DNA of 64,000 nucleotides from UBA7672 sp041166025 (GTDB lineage Bacteria; Pseudomonadota; Alphaproteobacteria; Caulobacterales; Hyphomonadaceae). The position numbers and the translations under genes are program-made. Under the pieces are notes generated by a model. That model made no database searches and was not told where the DNA came from. It saw nothing but the letters and a program-made list of their open reading frames with translations. The stretch lies in assembly GCA_041166025.1 (NCBI GenBank), contig JBEAMJ010000078.1, positions 62,001-126,000 of the forward strand, read 5' to 3'. This document shows, piece by piece, positions 43,206-51,626 of this stretch (position 1 is its first letter; every line of letters starts with the position of its first letter).

Positions 43206-43354
43206 GCGGACACTCTAGCGCATGCGCGCGGGTGCGCCAGTGAGTTTGCGGGGCCGAGATTGCAAGGGCTCAGGCCGCCTGCCGCAGCGCAGGAGCGTGA
43301 CCGGCTTCCATCGTGGCGCGGGGCGCTTTAGGTAGGGGGCAAAGGAGTCTGTCC

Positions 43355-43729
43355 ATGTTGAAGCGCGTTTCCGCTCTGGCCTTGTTGGCCGCGATCCTTG
43401 CCGCCTGTTCGAATGCAGAAGCCGACCTCGACGGCGATCTGGAGGTCGGCGGAACCGAACCGGCCTACTGGACCGTGCAGGTTGACCGGGAGGCCAACAA
43501 GGCGACGATCTCGATCCTGGGCGAGGCGAGTTTCGAGGGCGAGGCGCCGGTGAAATCACGCGGCGAGGAGGGCGTGCTGCTGCTCACCTCCAAGACACCA
43601 GCGGGCGATTTTGTTATGTCATTCACACGGAAGGACTGCTTCGACGGCCTCGCCGAGAGCGCGCGGCCGTGGAGCGTCAGCGTGACCTGGAAGGGCGAAA
43701 TCCTGAACGGCTGCGCATTCCCGCGCTGA
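43355..43729 (+). CDS. small lipoprotein, unknown function
   Basis: 124 residues from the ATG at 43355, with AAAGGAG upstream. Signal peptide with lipobox LAAC (Cys at about 18). The mature domain looks like a small beta-barrel (YWTVQVDREANKATISILGE, then SFTRKDCFDGLAE and LNGCAFPR) with two cysteines, probably a disulfide. The ending resembles periplasmic proteins of the heat-shock HslJ/META-like or DUF type, but I cannot assign a family. Confidence 0.72.
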   Translation: MLKRVSALALLAAILAACSNAEADLDGDLEVGGTEPAYWTVQVDREANKATISILGEASFEGEAPVKSRGEEGVLLLTSKTPAGDFVMSFTRKDCFDGLAESARPWSVSVTWKGEILNGCAFPR

Positions 43730-43807
43730 GCGGCTGCTGCGATTGACTTGCCTGGCCTCGCCCGGTCAGTATCCGGTCCGGTCGTTCCAGCCAGACGGGG
43801 GACATTC

Positions 43808-43978
43808 ATGCGTCTAGCCATCGCCACGCTTCTTGCAGCGACGAGCCTTTTAGCGGCGGCCTGCAACGGCGGGGAGGCGGCGCCCGGTTCGCCCGAGTGG
43901 TGCAAGAACACCCCGCAGGACAAGCAGGCGGAAGACCCGACGGCAATGATGAAGTGCCTCGAGCAGACGGCTTCGTAG
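43808..43978 (+). CDS. very small lipoprotein, DUF3012-like
   Basis: 56 residues from the ATG at 43808. Signal peptide with lipobox LAAAC, then a short mature part with GSPEWCKNTPQDKQ and a C-terminal KCLEQ. The pattern of SPEWC, Lys-rich loop and final Cys recalls DUF3012 lipoproteins. Its stop lies three bases from the convergent xerC stop. Confidence 0.68.
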   Translation: MRLAIATLLAATSLLAAACNGGEAAPGSPEWCKNTPQDKQAEDPTAMMKCLEQTAS

Positions 43979-43981
43979 GGA

Positions 43982-44911
43982 TCACGCGCGCGGGTGCGCC
44001 TCGGCGTGCACCTTCATCAGGCGCGCGGCGTCGACACCGGTGTAGATCTGCGTCGTCGAGAGGCTGGCATGGCCCAGCAGGGCCTGGATCGAGCGTAGGT
44101 CGCCGCCATTGGCCAGGAGGTGCGTTGCGAAGGAGTGGCGCAGCGCATGGGGCGTCGCCGTTTCCGGCAGGCCGAGCCGATGGCGCAGTCTTTCCATCAG
44201 GCGCTGGACCATGCGCGGATTGAGTGGGCCGCCTTTCTCCCCGCGGAAGATCTGCTCATCCGGCGCTGAAGGGTAGGGGCACAGCCGGGCATACGCGTTC
44301 ACCGCCTCGCGCACGGCGCGGATCAGCGGCACGATGCGCACCTTGCGGCCTTTGCCGAGGATGCGCAGCTGTTCGCCTGCGGGTACGTCGCGGCCAGTGA
44401 GCCCCAGCGCCTCCGAGAGACGCAGGCCCGCTCCATAAAGCAGCGAGAGGATGGCCGCATCGCGCGCCAGCACCCACTCGGGGACGTCCTCGCCATCGCC
44501 ATCGCCGGCAATCTCGATGGCTTGCGGCGCGATCTTCTCGGGCAGCGGCCGGGGAAGGCGAAGCGGCCGGCGCGGACTTTCGAACATCATCGCTTTGGCG
44601 TTTGCAGAATCGAGCCGGCGGTCGAGAAAGCGATAGAAGGCGCGCAGGCTCGATGCAGCGCGCGCACGTGAGGAAGCTGCGAGGTTGTCCTGGCTCCGGC
44701 GGCGTGCGAGCCAGGCCACAACATCGTGCCGCGACAGGCCCTTGAGATCTGACACGTGCGGCTCGCCTCCGAGGTGATCGACGAGAAAGCTGATGAAGTT
44801 CGCTATGTCGCGCTGATAGGCCTCGATCGTTTTCGGGGACGCGCGGCGCTCCGTCTCCAGCCAGAGGGAGAATTCCTGCAGGGCTTCGCGGGCGGTATGT
44901 GCCTGGCTCAT
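43982..44911 (-). CDS. xerC: tyrosine recombinase XerC
   Basis: 309 residues from the ATG at 44911. The frame is open far upstream across priA, but the family N terminus is MSQAHTAREALQEF. The SAM-like core-binding domain is residues 10-105, and the catalytic domain has R164, H255 and R258 (HALRHSFATH), H281 (GHASLSTTQ) and nucleophile Y290. It resolves chromosome dimers at dif with XerD. Chromosomal neighbour priA (divergent) is a common pairing in alphaproteobacteria and favours XerC over a phage integrase. Confidence 0.93.
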   Translation of the reverse strand: MSQAHTAREALQEFSLWLETERRASPKTIEAYQRDIANFISFLVDHLGGEPHVSDLKGLSRHDVVAWLARRRSQDNLAASSRARAASSLRAFYRFLDRRLDSANAKAMMFESPRRPLRLPRPLPEKIAPQAIEIAGDGDGEDVPEWVLARDAAILSLLYGAGLRLSEALGLTGRDVPAGEQLRILGKGRKVRIVPLIRAVREAVNAYARLCPYPSAPDEQIFRGEKGGPLNPRMVQRLMERLRHRLGLPETATPHALRHSFATHLLANGGDLRSIQALLGHASLSTTQIYTGVDAARLMKVHAEAHPRA

Positions 44912-45013
44912 GCGCCCAACGTGCAGCCGTGCTGTTAAGGGCGCGTTGCGGCCCGTCACCCGCGGCGGAAGCTGGTGGTTGAACTGAGCGCGTTCACGGT
45001 TTATTCTTGCGCC

Positions 45014-47179
45014 ATGCCGTCCCGTCCGCGAATCGTATCGGTGCTGCTGCCACAGCCCCTGCCGGAGCCGTTCGACTATGAACTGCCCGAGGCGCTCGAG
45101 GCCGGCCCGGGGAGCTTCGTCACCGTGCCGCTTGGGCCGCGCGAGATGGTCGGTGTCGTGTGGGGCGAGCGCGGAACGCCGTCCAACCGCAGGCTGAAGC
45201 CTGTCCTGGACGTGTTGGGCTCGCCGGGATTGCCGGCCAGCATGCGGACATTCATCGAGCGCGCTGCGAAATACATCTGCGCACCCACAGGCATGGTCCT
45301 CGCGATGGCGATGCGCGCACCCGAGGCGCTGGAAGAAGCGCCTGTCGAGATGCTTGTTGTTGGTACGGGGGAGATGCCCGCGCGCATGACGCCAGCGCGC
45401 GAGCGGCTGCTGGCGCAGGCGAGCGAGCCCATGTCGGGCGCCGAGCTTGCCCGGAAGGCTGGCGTTTCGCCGGGCGTGGTGAAGGCATTGCTGGACGCTG
45501 GCGCGCTGAGGCTCATCGAACGCTCGCTCGACCCGCCCTTTCCTGCGCCCGATCCTGATCGGCCCTCGCGCGACCTGACCGGCGAGCAGGCGGAAACGTC
45601 GGCCTACTTGCGCCGGATGGTTCGCGAGAATGCGTTTCGTGTCGCCCTTCTTGATGGCGTCACGGGTTCGGGGAAAACCGAGGTCTATTTCGAGGCGATA
45701 GCCGAGGCGCTGCAGGATCCCGAAGCGCAGGTGCTGGTGCTGCTGCCCGAGATCGCACTGACGCAGGCGGTCACCTCGCGCTTCGAGGAACGCTTCGCAG
45801 CAGCGCCGGCCGAGTGGCATTCGGCGGCCGGCTCGGCTGCGCGCCGCCGTGTCTGGCGCGAGGTCGCGGCGGGCCGGGCGCGGATCGTGGTTGGCGCGCG
45901 TTCGGCGTTGTTCCTGCCGTTCAAGAAGTTGCGCCTGATCGTGGTCGATGAAGAGCATGACCAGTCCTACAAGCAGGAAGAGGGCGTTCTCTACCATGCG
46001 CGCGATCTTGCGGTCCTGCGCGCCTCGGTCGGGGCCTGCGCAATTGTGCTTGCTTCCGCGACGCCGTCGCTTGAAACGCTGCATAACGCCCAGGCAGGCC
46101 GGTATGTGCATTTGCGCCTGCACGCCCGCCCAGGCGCTGCCAGCCTGCCGCAGATCACGCTTGCCGACATGCGCCAAGCACCCCCTGAGACGGGTCGCTG
46201 GATCGGGCCGGACCTCGCGCTGGCGATCGAACAGACGCTGGCGGCAAGGGAACAGGCGCTGCTGTTCCTCAACAGGCGGGGCTATGCCCCGCTGGTGATC
46301 TGTCGCGCCTGCGGCGAGCGCCTCAAGGCGCCGGACACGGACTCATGGCTGGTCGAGCATCGCTATACGGGGCGGCTGGTCTGCCATCTCACCGGCTTCA
46401 CGATGGAGAAGCCGCTCGCCTGTCCGCATTGCGGCGCAAAAGGATCGCTGACCGGCGTCGGCCCAGGCGTCGAACGCCTTGCAGAGGAGGTGCACACCCG
46501 TTTCGGCGGCGCGCGTGTGGAGATCCTGTCTTCGGACACGGTGGGCTCCGCCGAGGATCTGCGCAGCCTGATCGCCCGCATGGAGACCGGCGAGATCGAC
46601 ATCCTGATCGGCACGCAGATCGTCGCCAAGGGACACAATTTTCCGACCTTGACGCTCGTCGGCGTTGTCGATGCCGACGCCGGCCTTCGCGGCGGGGATC
46701 TTCGCGCCGGCGAACGGTCGTTCCAGCTCCTGCTGCAGGTCGCCGGAAGGGCGGGCCGCGCCGACAAGCCCGGCCGCGCCATCATCCAGACCTATGCGCC
46801 GGAAAGTCCCGCGATTGCGCTGCTTGTCGCCGGCGATCGCGACGCCTTCATCGCGCACGAGCTGGACCAGCGCCGCATCGTTGGTTTTCCGCCCTTCGGT
46901 CGTCTTGGCGCAGTGATCCTTTCGGCGCCGAGCGCTGAACAGGTCGATGAAGCCGCAAGACTTCTCGGCGAAAATCAACCGAACGCCGCCGGTGTCGATG
47001 TGTGGGGTCCGGCCCCCGCGCCGATCACCATTCTGCGTGGGCGACACCGCCGTCGCTTTCTCATCCGCTCGGATCGCAACGTCGATCTCTCGGCCTTCCT
47101 TGCTGCGTGGAAGGAGCGCGTGAAGCTTGCCTCCGCCGTCCGCATCGCAATCGACGTCGAGCCGTACAGCTTCATGTGA
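45014..47179 (+). CDS. priA: primosomal protein N' (replication restart helicase PriA)
   Basis: 721 residues from the ATG at 45014. N-terminal DNA-binding domain (IVSVLLPQPLPEPFDYELPE), then the helicase core with Walker A DGVTGSGKTEVYFEA and the DEEH box VVDEEHDQSYKQEEG, zinc-binding cysteines (CRACGERL, CHLTG, CPHCGAKG) and C-terminal motifs IGTQIVAKGHNFP and QVAGRAGR. It reloads the replisome at stalled forks. Confidence 0.96.
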   Translation: MPSRPRIVSVLLPQPLPEPFDYELPEALEAGPGSFVTVPLGPREMVGVVWGERGTPSNRRLKPVLDVLGSPGLPASMRTFIERAAKYICAPTGMVLAMAMRAPEALEEAPVEMLVVGTGEMPARMTPARERLLAQASEPMSGAELARKAGVSPGVVKALLDAGALRLIERSLDPPFPAPDPDRPSRDLTGEQAETSAYLRRMVRENAFRVALLDGVTGSGKTEVYFEAIAEALQDPEAQVLVLLPEIALTQAVTSRFEERFAAAPAEWHSAAGSAARRRVWREVAAGRARIVVGARSALFLPFKKLRLIVVDEEHDQSYKQEEGVLYHARDLAVLRASVGACAIVLASATPSLETLHNAQAGRYVHLRLHARPGAASLPQITLADMRQAPPETGRWIGPDLALAIEQTLAAREQALLFLNRRGYAPLVICRACGERLKAPDTDSWLVEHRYTGRLVCHLTGFTMEKPLACPHCGAKGSLTGVGPGVERLAEEVHTRFGGARVEILSSDTVGSAEDLRSLIARMETGEIDILIGTQIVAKGHNFPTLTLVGVVDADAGLRGGDLRAGERSFQLLLQVAGRAGRADKPGRAIIQTYAPESPAIALLVAGDRDAFIAHELDQRRIVGFPPFGRLGAVILSAPSAEQVDEAARLLGENQPNAAGVDVWGPAPAPITILRGRHRRRFLIRSDRNVDLSAFLAAWKERVKLASAVRIAIDVEPYSFM

Positions 47180-47185
47180 GCAAAG

Positions 47186-47216
47186 AAAAACGCAGGCCGC
47201 TGGGGAGCGGCTTGCG
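47186..47216 (-). terminator. rho-independent terminator for the amber-interrupted gene
   Basis: An 11-bp stem (47191-47201 with 47206-47216, one G-T pair) and GGGG loop, followed on the minus strand by five T residues (47186-47190). It lies 88 bases beyond the second stop (47304) of the interrupted minus-strand gene but 322 bases past its first stop. Confidence 0.85.
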
Positions 47217-47303
47217 TGTGAGGCTCATTGGCGGTCTGCCGGCTTCTGTGGCTCGGCTTTGAACTCCGGGGGGATTGAGCGACCGCCAGATCGTGTCGGC
47301 GTG

Positions 47304-47537
47304 CTATTTGACGCGCACGCCGTTCATCATGGCGATCTGGAAAACGCCAATATCGCCCGGGCCAAGCCGGTCATAGTCTGCCTGCAGCTCGGCGCGGATC
47401 GGCTCGAGCGCAGCGTTTGCGGCGCTCTCGACCTTGTACGCGCCAGCCCAGTCCTGACGAGCAATCATTGGATCGACTTTGGCGAGGAAGCTGCGGCCAA
47501 TGCGATGGACCTTGTCGCAGGCCGACTGGATCGCAGC
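47304..47537 (-). pseudogene. 3' part of secreted gene, separated by an in-frame amber codon
   Basis: After the TAG at 47538-47540 the same reading frame continues for 77 sense codons to a TAG at 47304. The product reads AAIQSACDKVHRIGRSFLAKV, then DWAGAYKVESAANAALEPIRAEL, and ends IAMMNGVRVK, with the GC-rich third positions of real genes here. It has no start codon or ribosome site of its own near the beginning, so it is best seen as the downstream part of the gene at 47538-48203. Confidence 0.65.
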
Positions 47538-48203
47538 CTAGACCGCGCCGGAGTCAAAGCTTGTACGAACTTTCGAGAAATCGAACCTGTAGCGGCCGTC
47601 CTTCGGCATGTAGGCCTCGCCCGCGATGTTCACGCGGTCGTCGATCCTGTTGGCCCCGAGCGCCGACTCCATCATGAACTGGCCAAGCTCATGGCGCCAT
47701 CCCGAGCCGAAGCGCGCATAGACGTCGCGCGCGGGACAGTGGGCGGCAATCCGGCTATTCACGAAATGATCGAATTCGACCTGGGCGGCATGGTGTTTTC
47801 GCATCACTGGTTCGAACTCGGCGCGCATGAAGGCCCTGTCTTCGGCGGTGGCCGCGGTTTCTGCCTCCTCGACCGGCACAGGTTCGGTGGTTGCCCCAGC
47901 GCGGTCGGCGCTGATCTTTGCAACCATCATGGCGATCTGCGCTTCGTTGAAGTTCGCAAAAGTGATGGCGAGTTGCTGACGCGCCATGGACCGCATCGCA
48001 TGTTCGACATCGCGTAGCGCCAGTTCGATCGCCGCCTGCTGGTCGGCGCGCAGGATGGGGCCTCCGGTCTGGGCGTGGCTCTGGCCGGGAGAGAGGAACA
48101 CAATGGCGGTGCAGATCGCAGCCAGCGGATAGAGAAAGCGCATCGTTGGCGCAGTCTTGTCCCTGGCAATCTGCGTGGACGGGAGGGGGAGGTCAGCGTT
48201 CAT
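47538..48203 (-). CDS. secreted protein of unknown function, truncated by amber stop
   Basis: 221 residues from the ATG at 48203, which has AAGGAAA upstream; the ATG at 48143 would give a shorter leader directly at the hydrophobic signal (MRFLYPLAAICTAIVFLSPG). Mature sequence after SHAQ is helical, with RADQQAAIELALRDVEHAMR, then HHAAQVEFDHFVNSRIAAHC, and ends in a basic GRYRFDFSKVRTSFDSGAV. The frame then meets TAG, but coding continues in frame for 77 codons and the terminator lies beyond. The intact product would be about 299 residues. I do not recognise the family. Confidence 0.65.
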   Translation of the reverse strand: MNADLPLPSTQIARDKTAPTMRFLYPLAAICTAIVFLSPGQSHAQTGGPILRADQQAAIELALRDVEHAMRSMARQQLAITFANFNEAQIAMMVAKISADRAGATTEPVPVEEAETAATAEDRAFMRAEFEPVMRKHHAAQVEFDHFVNSRIAAHCPARDVYARFGSGWRHELGQFMMESALGANRIDDRVNIAGEAYMPKDGRYRFDFSKVRTSFDSGAV

Positions 48204-48275
48204 CGGAAGATTTCCTTCTTCTCTTTTCTGTCGGGCGCGGGATGTTCCGTGTCGCCCGGGGGGAAAGTGCTGGGG

Positions 48276-48833
48276 TCAGCTCCTGGCGGGAGGTTGGGGT
48301 ATGAACGGGATGTGCGGACGGTCCGGCGCCATGCCTGGCGACAGCGGCGCAGGCGCCGGCTCACCGGCCGGGCCGAGAGAGGCGATGTAGGCGTAGATCG
48401 CCTTGAGGTCCCGATCGCTCATCGCCTGGAGGCTCGGCCAGGGCATGGGCGGGCGGCCCTGGCCGTTGCGCGACAGCGCGATGAACTGCTCTTCAGTCAT
48501 GGCCTGAAATGACAGGCGCAGGTTTGAGGGGTAGCTGACGCCCCACGGGCCGGAGAAGCCGACTTCACCGCCTTTCAACCAATCGGATTCCGGCATTGCC
48601 TTGCCGGTCATCATCACGCCTTCGACATAGCCCGGCGTGTGGCAGTCATTGCAGCCGCCGATCTTCACGAGGTAGCGGCCGGCGTCGATGGCGCTTGCCG
48701 CGACGATGTGTTCCGCCGGCGCGGGGGCAGGGGTTGCAGCGGCCGGACGGCTGCAGGCGGATTGAAGGGAGAGAAGGGCGGCCACGGCGACGAAGGCGGC
48801 ATGGGCGCGCATGTTGGTGGTATGGGAGGGCAT
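48276..48833 (-). CDS. cytochrome c-type lipoprotein
   Basis: 185 residues from the ATG at 48833, with AAAGGAAG upstream. The signal peptide has lipobox LQSAC. One haem-binding motif CNDCH lies near residue 66 in YLVKIGGCNDCHTPG, and a likely axial methionine in GRPPMPWPSLQAM. The Pro-rich C terminus ends HIPFIPQPPARS. Similar proteins transfer electrons to periplasmic dehydrogenases. No dehydrogenase gene is adjacent. Confidence 0.87.
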   Translation of the reverse strand: MPSHTTNMRAHAAFVAVAALLSLQSACSRPAAATPAPAPAEHIVAASAIDAGRYLVKIGGCNDCHTPGYVEGVMMTGKAMPESDWLKGGEVGFSGPWGVSYPSNLRLSFQAMTEEQFIALSRNGQGRPPMPWPSLQAMSDRDLKAIYAYIASLGPAGEPAPAPLSPGMAPDRPHIPFIPQPPARS

Positions 48834-48984
48834 AGGCTTCCTTTCGCCGGTGTTGGTCACCGGTCATTGCGTGTTTGGCGTTTCTCGTTTCAGACAGCGC
48901 CGGCCGTTGTTTTGGGGAGGGCCGGTCAGGTTTCTCGTTTTCGTTGTCGCGTTCCTGGTCGGGGGCTTCTCCTTCTTCAGGTGT

Positions 48985-49713
48985 TCAGGCGTGCGCCCGC
49001 ATCTGGGCTTCGACGGCGCTGCGCCAGCCATAGAAGCCGGCATGGACCTCGTCCCATGTCGGCAGCGTCTTCATCGTGGCGAGCCAGCGTGTGACATTCG
49101 TCCAGGGCCGCAGGTCGTAGCCAACGAGCTCGCCGGCGGTAATCACGCCCGCGCCGAAATAGTCCGCAATCGTGATGGCCTCGCCGCAGACATAAGGATT
49201 GGCGCCGATCCATGTATCCAGCGCCTTCAGCCTGCGCTGGGCTCGCGGCTCATGCAGCGCGATCGCTTGCGCCTGGGCGGGGCCGCTGAGGCGATAGTGC
49301 GCAAGCACACGCGAATAGACGAGACCGTAGACATAGTCCCGCATCACGTAGGTGTTGAAGAAATCCATCACCTCATTGACGCGCGCGCGTTGGCGAAGGT
49401 CCTTCGGGTAGGCGGGCGAGTCGGCAAGGTCAGCCAGATATTTGAGGATGGCCGAGCTTTCGGTGAGCACGAAGTCGCCGTGCTCCAGCACCGGCACAGC
49501 CTGGTTTGGGTTGAGCCGCGTGTACCAGTCGCTGCGGTTTTCGTCGGAAAACAGATCAACCAGGTGATAGTCGAGCGCGATCCCGCTCTCGGAGGCGAAG
49601 AGAATGACTGGCCGGCACGTGGTCGAGGCTGGATCATAGTGCAGCCGCAGGGTTCCCGGCGCCTTCCGGGGAGGGAGGGGGGGAGTTGTCCTGGAAGGGG
49701 CCGGGGAGGTCAT
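48985..49713 (-). CDS. glutathione S-transferase family protein
   Basis: 242 residues from the ATG at 49713; the frame is open to 49803 through a tandem repeat, which argues against the longer form. The N-terminal thioredoxin-like domain has LRLHYDPASTTCRPVILFA, NPNQAVPVLEHGDFVLTESSAIL, and the C domain WIGANPYVCGEAITIADYF. It should conjugate or isomerise glutathione-linked substrates in the cytoplasm. Divergent from a LysR gene that probably controls it. Confidence 0.88.
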   Translation of the reverse strand: MTSPAPSRTTPPLPPRKAPGTLRLHYDPASTTCRPVILFASESGIALDYHLVDLFSDENRSDWYTRLNPNQAVPVLEHGDFVLTESSAILKYLADLADSPAYPKDLRQRARVNEVMDFFNTYVMRDYVYGLVYSRVLAHYRLSGPAQAQAIALHEPRAQRRLKALDTWIGANPYVCGEAITIADYFGAGVITAGELVGYDLRPWTNVTRWLATMKTLPTWDEVHAGFYGWRSAVEAQMRAHA

Positions 49714-49742
49714 AGGGAGGTTAGTCTCGTACGATTTGGCTT

Positions 49743-49776
49743 CGTCTTCTTGTGTCGTCTTCTTGTGTCGTCTTCT
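49743..49776. repeat. 13-bp tandem repeat, 2.6 copies
   Basis: CGTCTTCTTGTGT occurs twice without a gap (49743-49755, 49756-49768) and then partly (49769-49776). It lies in the space between divergent GST and LysR genes and could vary in copy number by slippage, changing promoter spacing. Confidence 0.8.
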
Positions 49777-49852
49777 GCATCGGCGGTGTCTTTGACATCT
49801 CATCCGTGCAGCTCATCTACGGAGTGGTCCGGCCTGCCGCAATCCGAACTGT

Positions 49853-49868
49853 TGCAGAGCGTTCTGCA
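49853..49868. promoter_or_regulatory. palindrome upstream of lysR-type gene
   Basis: TGCAGA-GCGT-TCTGCA is a perfect 6-4-6 inverted repeat 19 bases before the LysR-type start. LysR proteins bind T-N11-A palindromes in divergent promoters such as this one, so it is a good operator candidate for autorepression and GST control. Confidence 0.5.
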
Positions 49869-49887
49869 TTATTGCATAAGCCTGACC

Positions 49888-50802
49888 ATGTTCGACTGGG
49901 GTGATCTCCGGCACTTTCTGGCGGTGGCGCGATCCGGCAGCACCTTGTCTGCAAGCAGGATTCTGGGCTGTAACCAGACGACTGTTGCCCGGAGGATTGC
50001 AGCCCTGGAAGAGGCGCTCGGCGAAAAACTCTTCGAGAAGACAGCGGGCGGCTATCGTCTCACCGAAATGGGTTCTGCGATGGTGCAGAGCGCAGAGCGG
50101 GTTGAGTCCGAAGTCGAAGGCTTTTCCCGGATGATCGCTCAGCGCAGTCGCCGGCTGCTCGGCATGATCCGGGTCACGACAAATGATGTCCTCGCCGACT
50201 GCCTGCTGACGCCCTGGCTGCGGGAGTTCACCCAGCGCTTCCCTGTCGTGCAGGTCGAAACCGTGATCACCGACCGCCAGCTCGATGTGTCGCGCGGTGA
50301 GGCGGACATCGCGCTCAGGGCGGCGCGGCTGACGGCTGGGCCGATGGGCGATGGCGTGGTCGTGCGGCGTCTTGCGACGGGGAAGTGGGGCGTCTACTGC
50401 GCCAAGGCGTATGCGAAAGAGAACGGGCTTCCGCAGGACCCTGATGCGCTTGCGGGACACCCGATCATCGCCGGCGCCGGTGAACTCGCCCGGTTCGATC
50501 CGGCCTTCATGAAGCAGGCGCAGGCCAAGGGCGCCGTCGTCCGGCAGGCCTCGTCGTCGATCCTCAACATTGCGAGTGCGATCCGCAGCGGGCTGGGGTG
50601 CGGTCCCTTGCCTTGCGTTCTGGGCGAGCTCGACCCGGACTTCGAGCTGTGCTTCACGTTTGACGAGGCAGACTATGCGCTGCTGCTGATCACCCGGGAG
50701 GAGATGCGAAATCTGCCGCATGTCCGGGCGTTCAACGATTTCATCGCTTCGCGTACCGCCGCTCTCAGGCATATGATCGAAGGGCGGACGCAGAGCCGTT
50801 AG
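49888..50802 (+). CDS. LysR-family transcriptional regulator
   Basis: 304 residues from the ATG at 49888 (MFDWGDLRHFLAVARSGS). Winged helix-turn-helix at 1-60 with TLSASRILGCNQTTVARRIAALEEALG, then the effector-binding domain, starting around RVTTNDVLADCLLTPW. It belongs to the branch whose members begin FDWDDLRFFLAV. It is divergent from a GST gene, and probably regulates it in response to a small ligand. Confidence 0.92.
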   Translation: MFDWGDLRHFLAVARSGSTLSASRILGCNQTTVARRIAALEEALGEKLFEKTAGGYRLTEMGSAMVQSAERVESEVEGFSRMIAQRSRRLLGMIRVTTNDVLADCLLTPWLREFTQRFPVVQVETVITDRQLDVSRGEADIALRAARLTAGPMGDGVVVRRLATGKWGVYCAKAYAKENGLPQDPDALAGHPIIAGAGELARFDPAFMKQAQAKGAVVRQASSSILNIASAIRSGLGCGPLPCVLGELDPDFELCFTFDEADYALLLITREEMRNLPHVRAFNDFIASRTAALRHMIEGRTQSR

Positions 50803-50837
50803 GCCGCCAGACGTGCGCGTACGCCAGGGAGGACGTC

Positions 50838-51626
50838 ATGGGATACCTTAGGCTTCGCCAGATCGCGCTGGTCGCAAAGGACCTCGCCACCGTCGAAAAG
50901 CAGATCGCAGACGTGCTTGGCCTCGAGATCTGTTACCGCGATCCCGGCGTCGGCAAGTACGGGCTGCACAATGCCCTGTTCGCGATGAGTGGCACATTCC
51001 TGGAGGTGGTCTCGCCGCTGCGCGAGGGCACAGCCGGCGGGCGCTATCTCGAGCGGCGCAAAGGCGATGGCGGGTACATGTACATCGTCGACTGCGACGA
51101 CCTTGAAAGGAGGCGTGACCATTTCACGAAGATGGGCGTGCGGCTGGTCCAGGACATCAAGTCGGGGGATGAGGTCTCGACTTCCGAAGCGTTGCACCTG
51201 CACCCTAAGGACACGGGCGGATGCCTGCTGTCGGTCGACCGTCACTCGGGAGGCGACGACATGGGGGGAGGTTATCACTGGGCTGGCCCGCGCTGGCAGG
51301 AAAAAGACCGCTCGAAGACGGTGAAGGCGATCACCGGCGCGCGCATGCAGTGCGATGATCCAGGCGCCACTGCGCAGCGCTGGAGCGAGCTTCTGGAGCG
51401 ACCTGTGACGCGACATGGCGATACCTGGACGATGGAACTGGACAATGCGCGCGCGCGCTTCGGCCCGCTGGAGGATGATCGCGGGGAAGGTCTGGCTTCC
51501 GTGCGCCTGGCATGCCGCGACGCGAAGGCGATCCTCCTCAGCGCCGAGAGGCATGGCGCCACCATTGGCGAGGCGCATGGCGAACCCTTTGTCGGCCTTT
51601 GTGGCGTGCGGTTCGTTCTCGCCTAG
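50838..51626 (+). CDS. VOC-family (glyoxalase-like) protein
   Basis: 262 residues with a glyoxalase-like N-terminal module: YLRLRQIALVAKDLATVEKQIADVLGL, then FLEVVSPLREGTAGGRYLERR, a layout typical for the Glyoxalase-like domain group. The second half (MQCDDPGATAQRWSELLERP, RFGPLEDDR) is a second module. Metal-dependent isomerase or oxygenase chemistry is typical; which one is unknown. It starts 35 bases after the LysR stop. Confidence 0.85.
   Translation: MGYLRLRQIALVAKDLATVEKQIADVLGLEICYRDPGVGKYGLHNALFAMSGTFLEVVSPLREGTAGGRYLERRKGDGGYMYIVDCDDLERRRDHFTKMGVRLVQDIKSGDEVSTSEALHLHPKDTGGCLLSVDRHSGGDDMGGGYHWAGPRWQEKDRSKTVKAITGARMQCDDPGATAQRWSELLERPVTRHGDTWTMELDNARARFGPLEDDRGEGLASVRLACRDAKAILLSAERHGATIGEAHGEPFVGLCGVRFVLA

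Noticed and set aside
44912..46177. Long minus-strand extension of the xerC frame (about 420 extra residues)
   Set aside because: It lies wholly antisense to priA, has no relation to XerC N-terminal sequence, and the codon pattern is that of the opposite strand. The XerC start at 44911 is well supported.
47127..48017. 296-codon plus-strand frame opposite the amber-interrupted gene
   Set aside because: No signal peptide or domain, and it runs through the terminator of the minus-strand gene.
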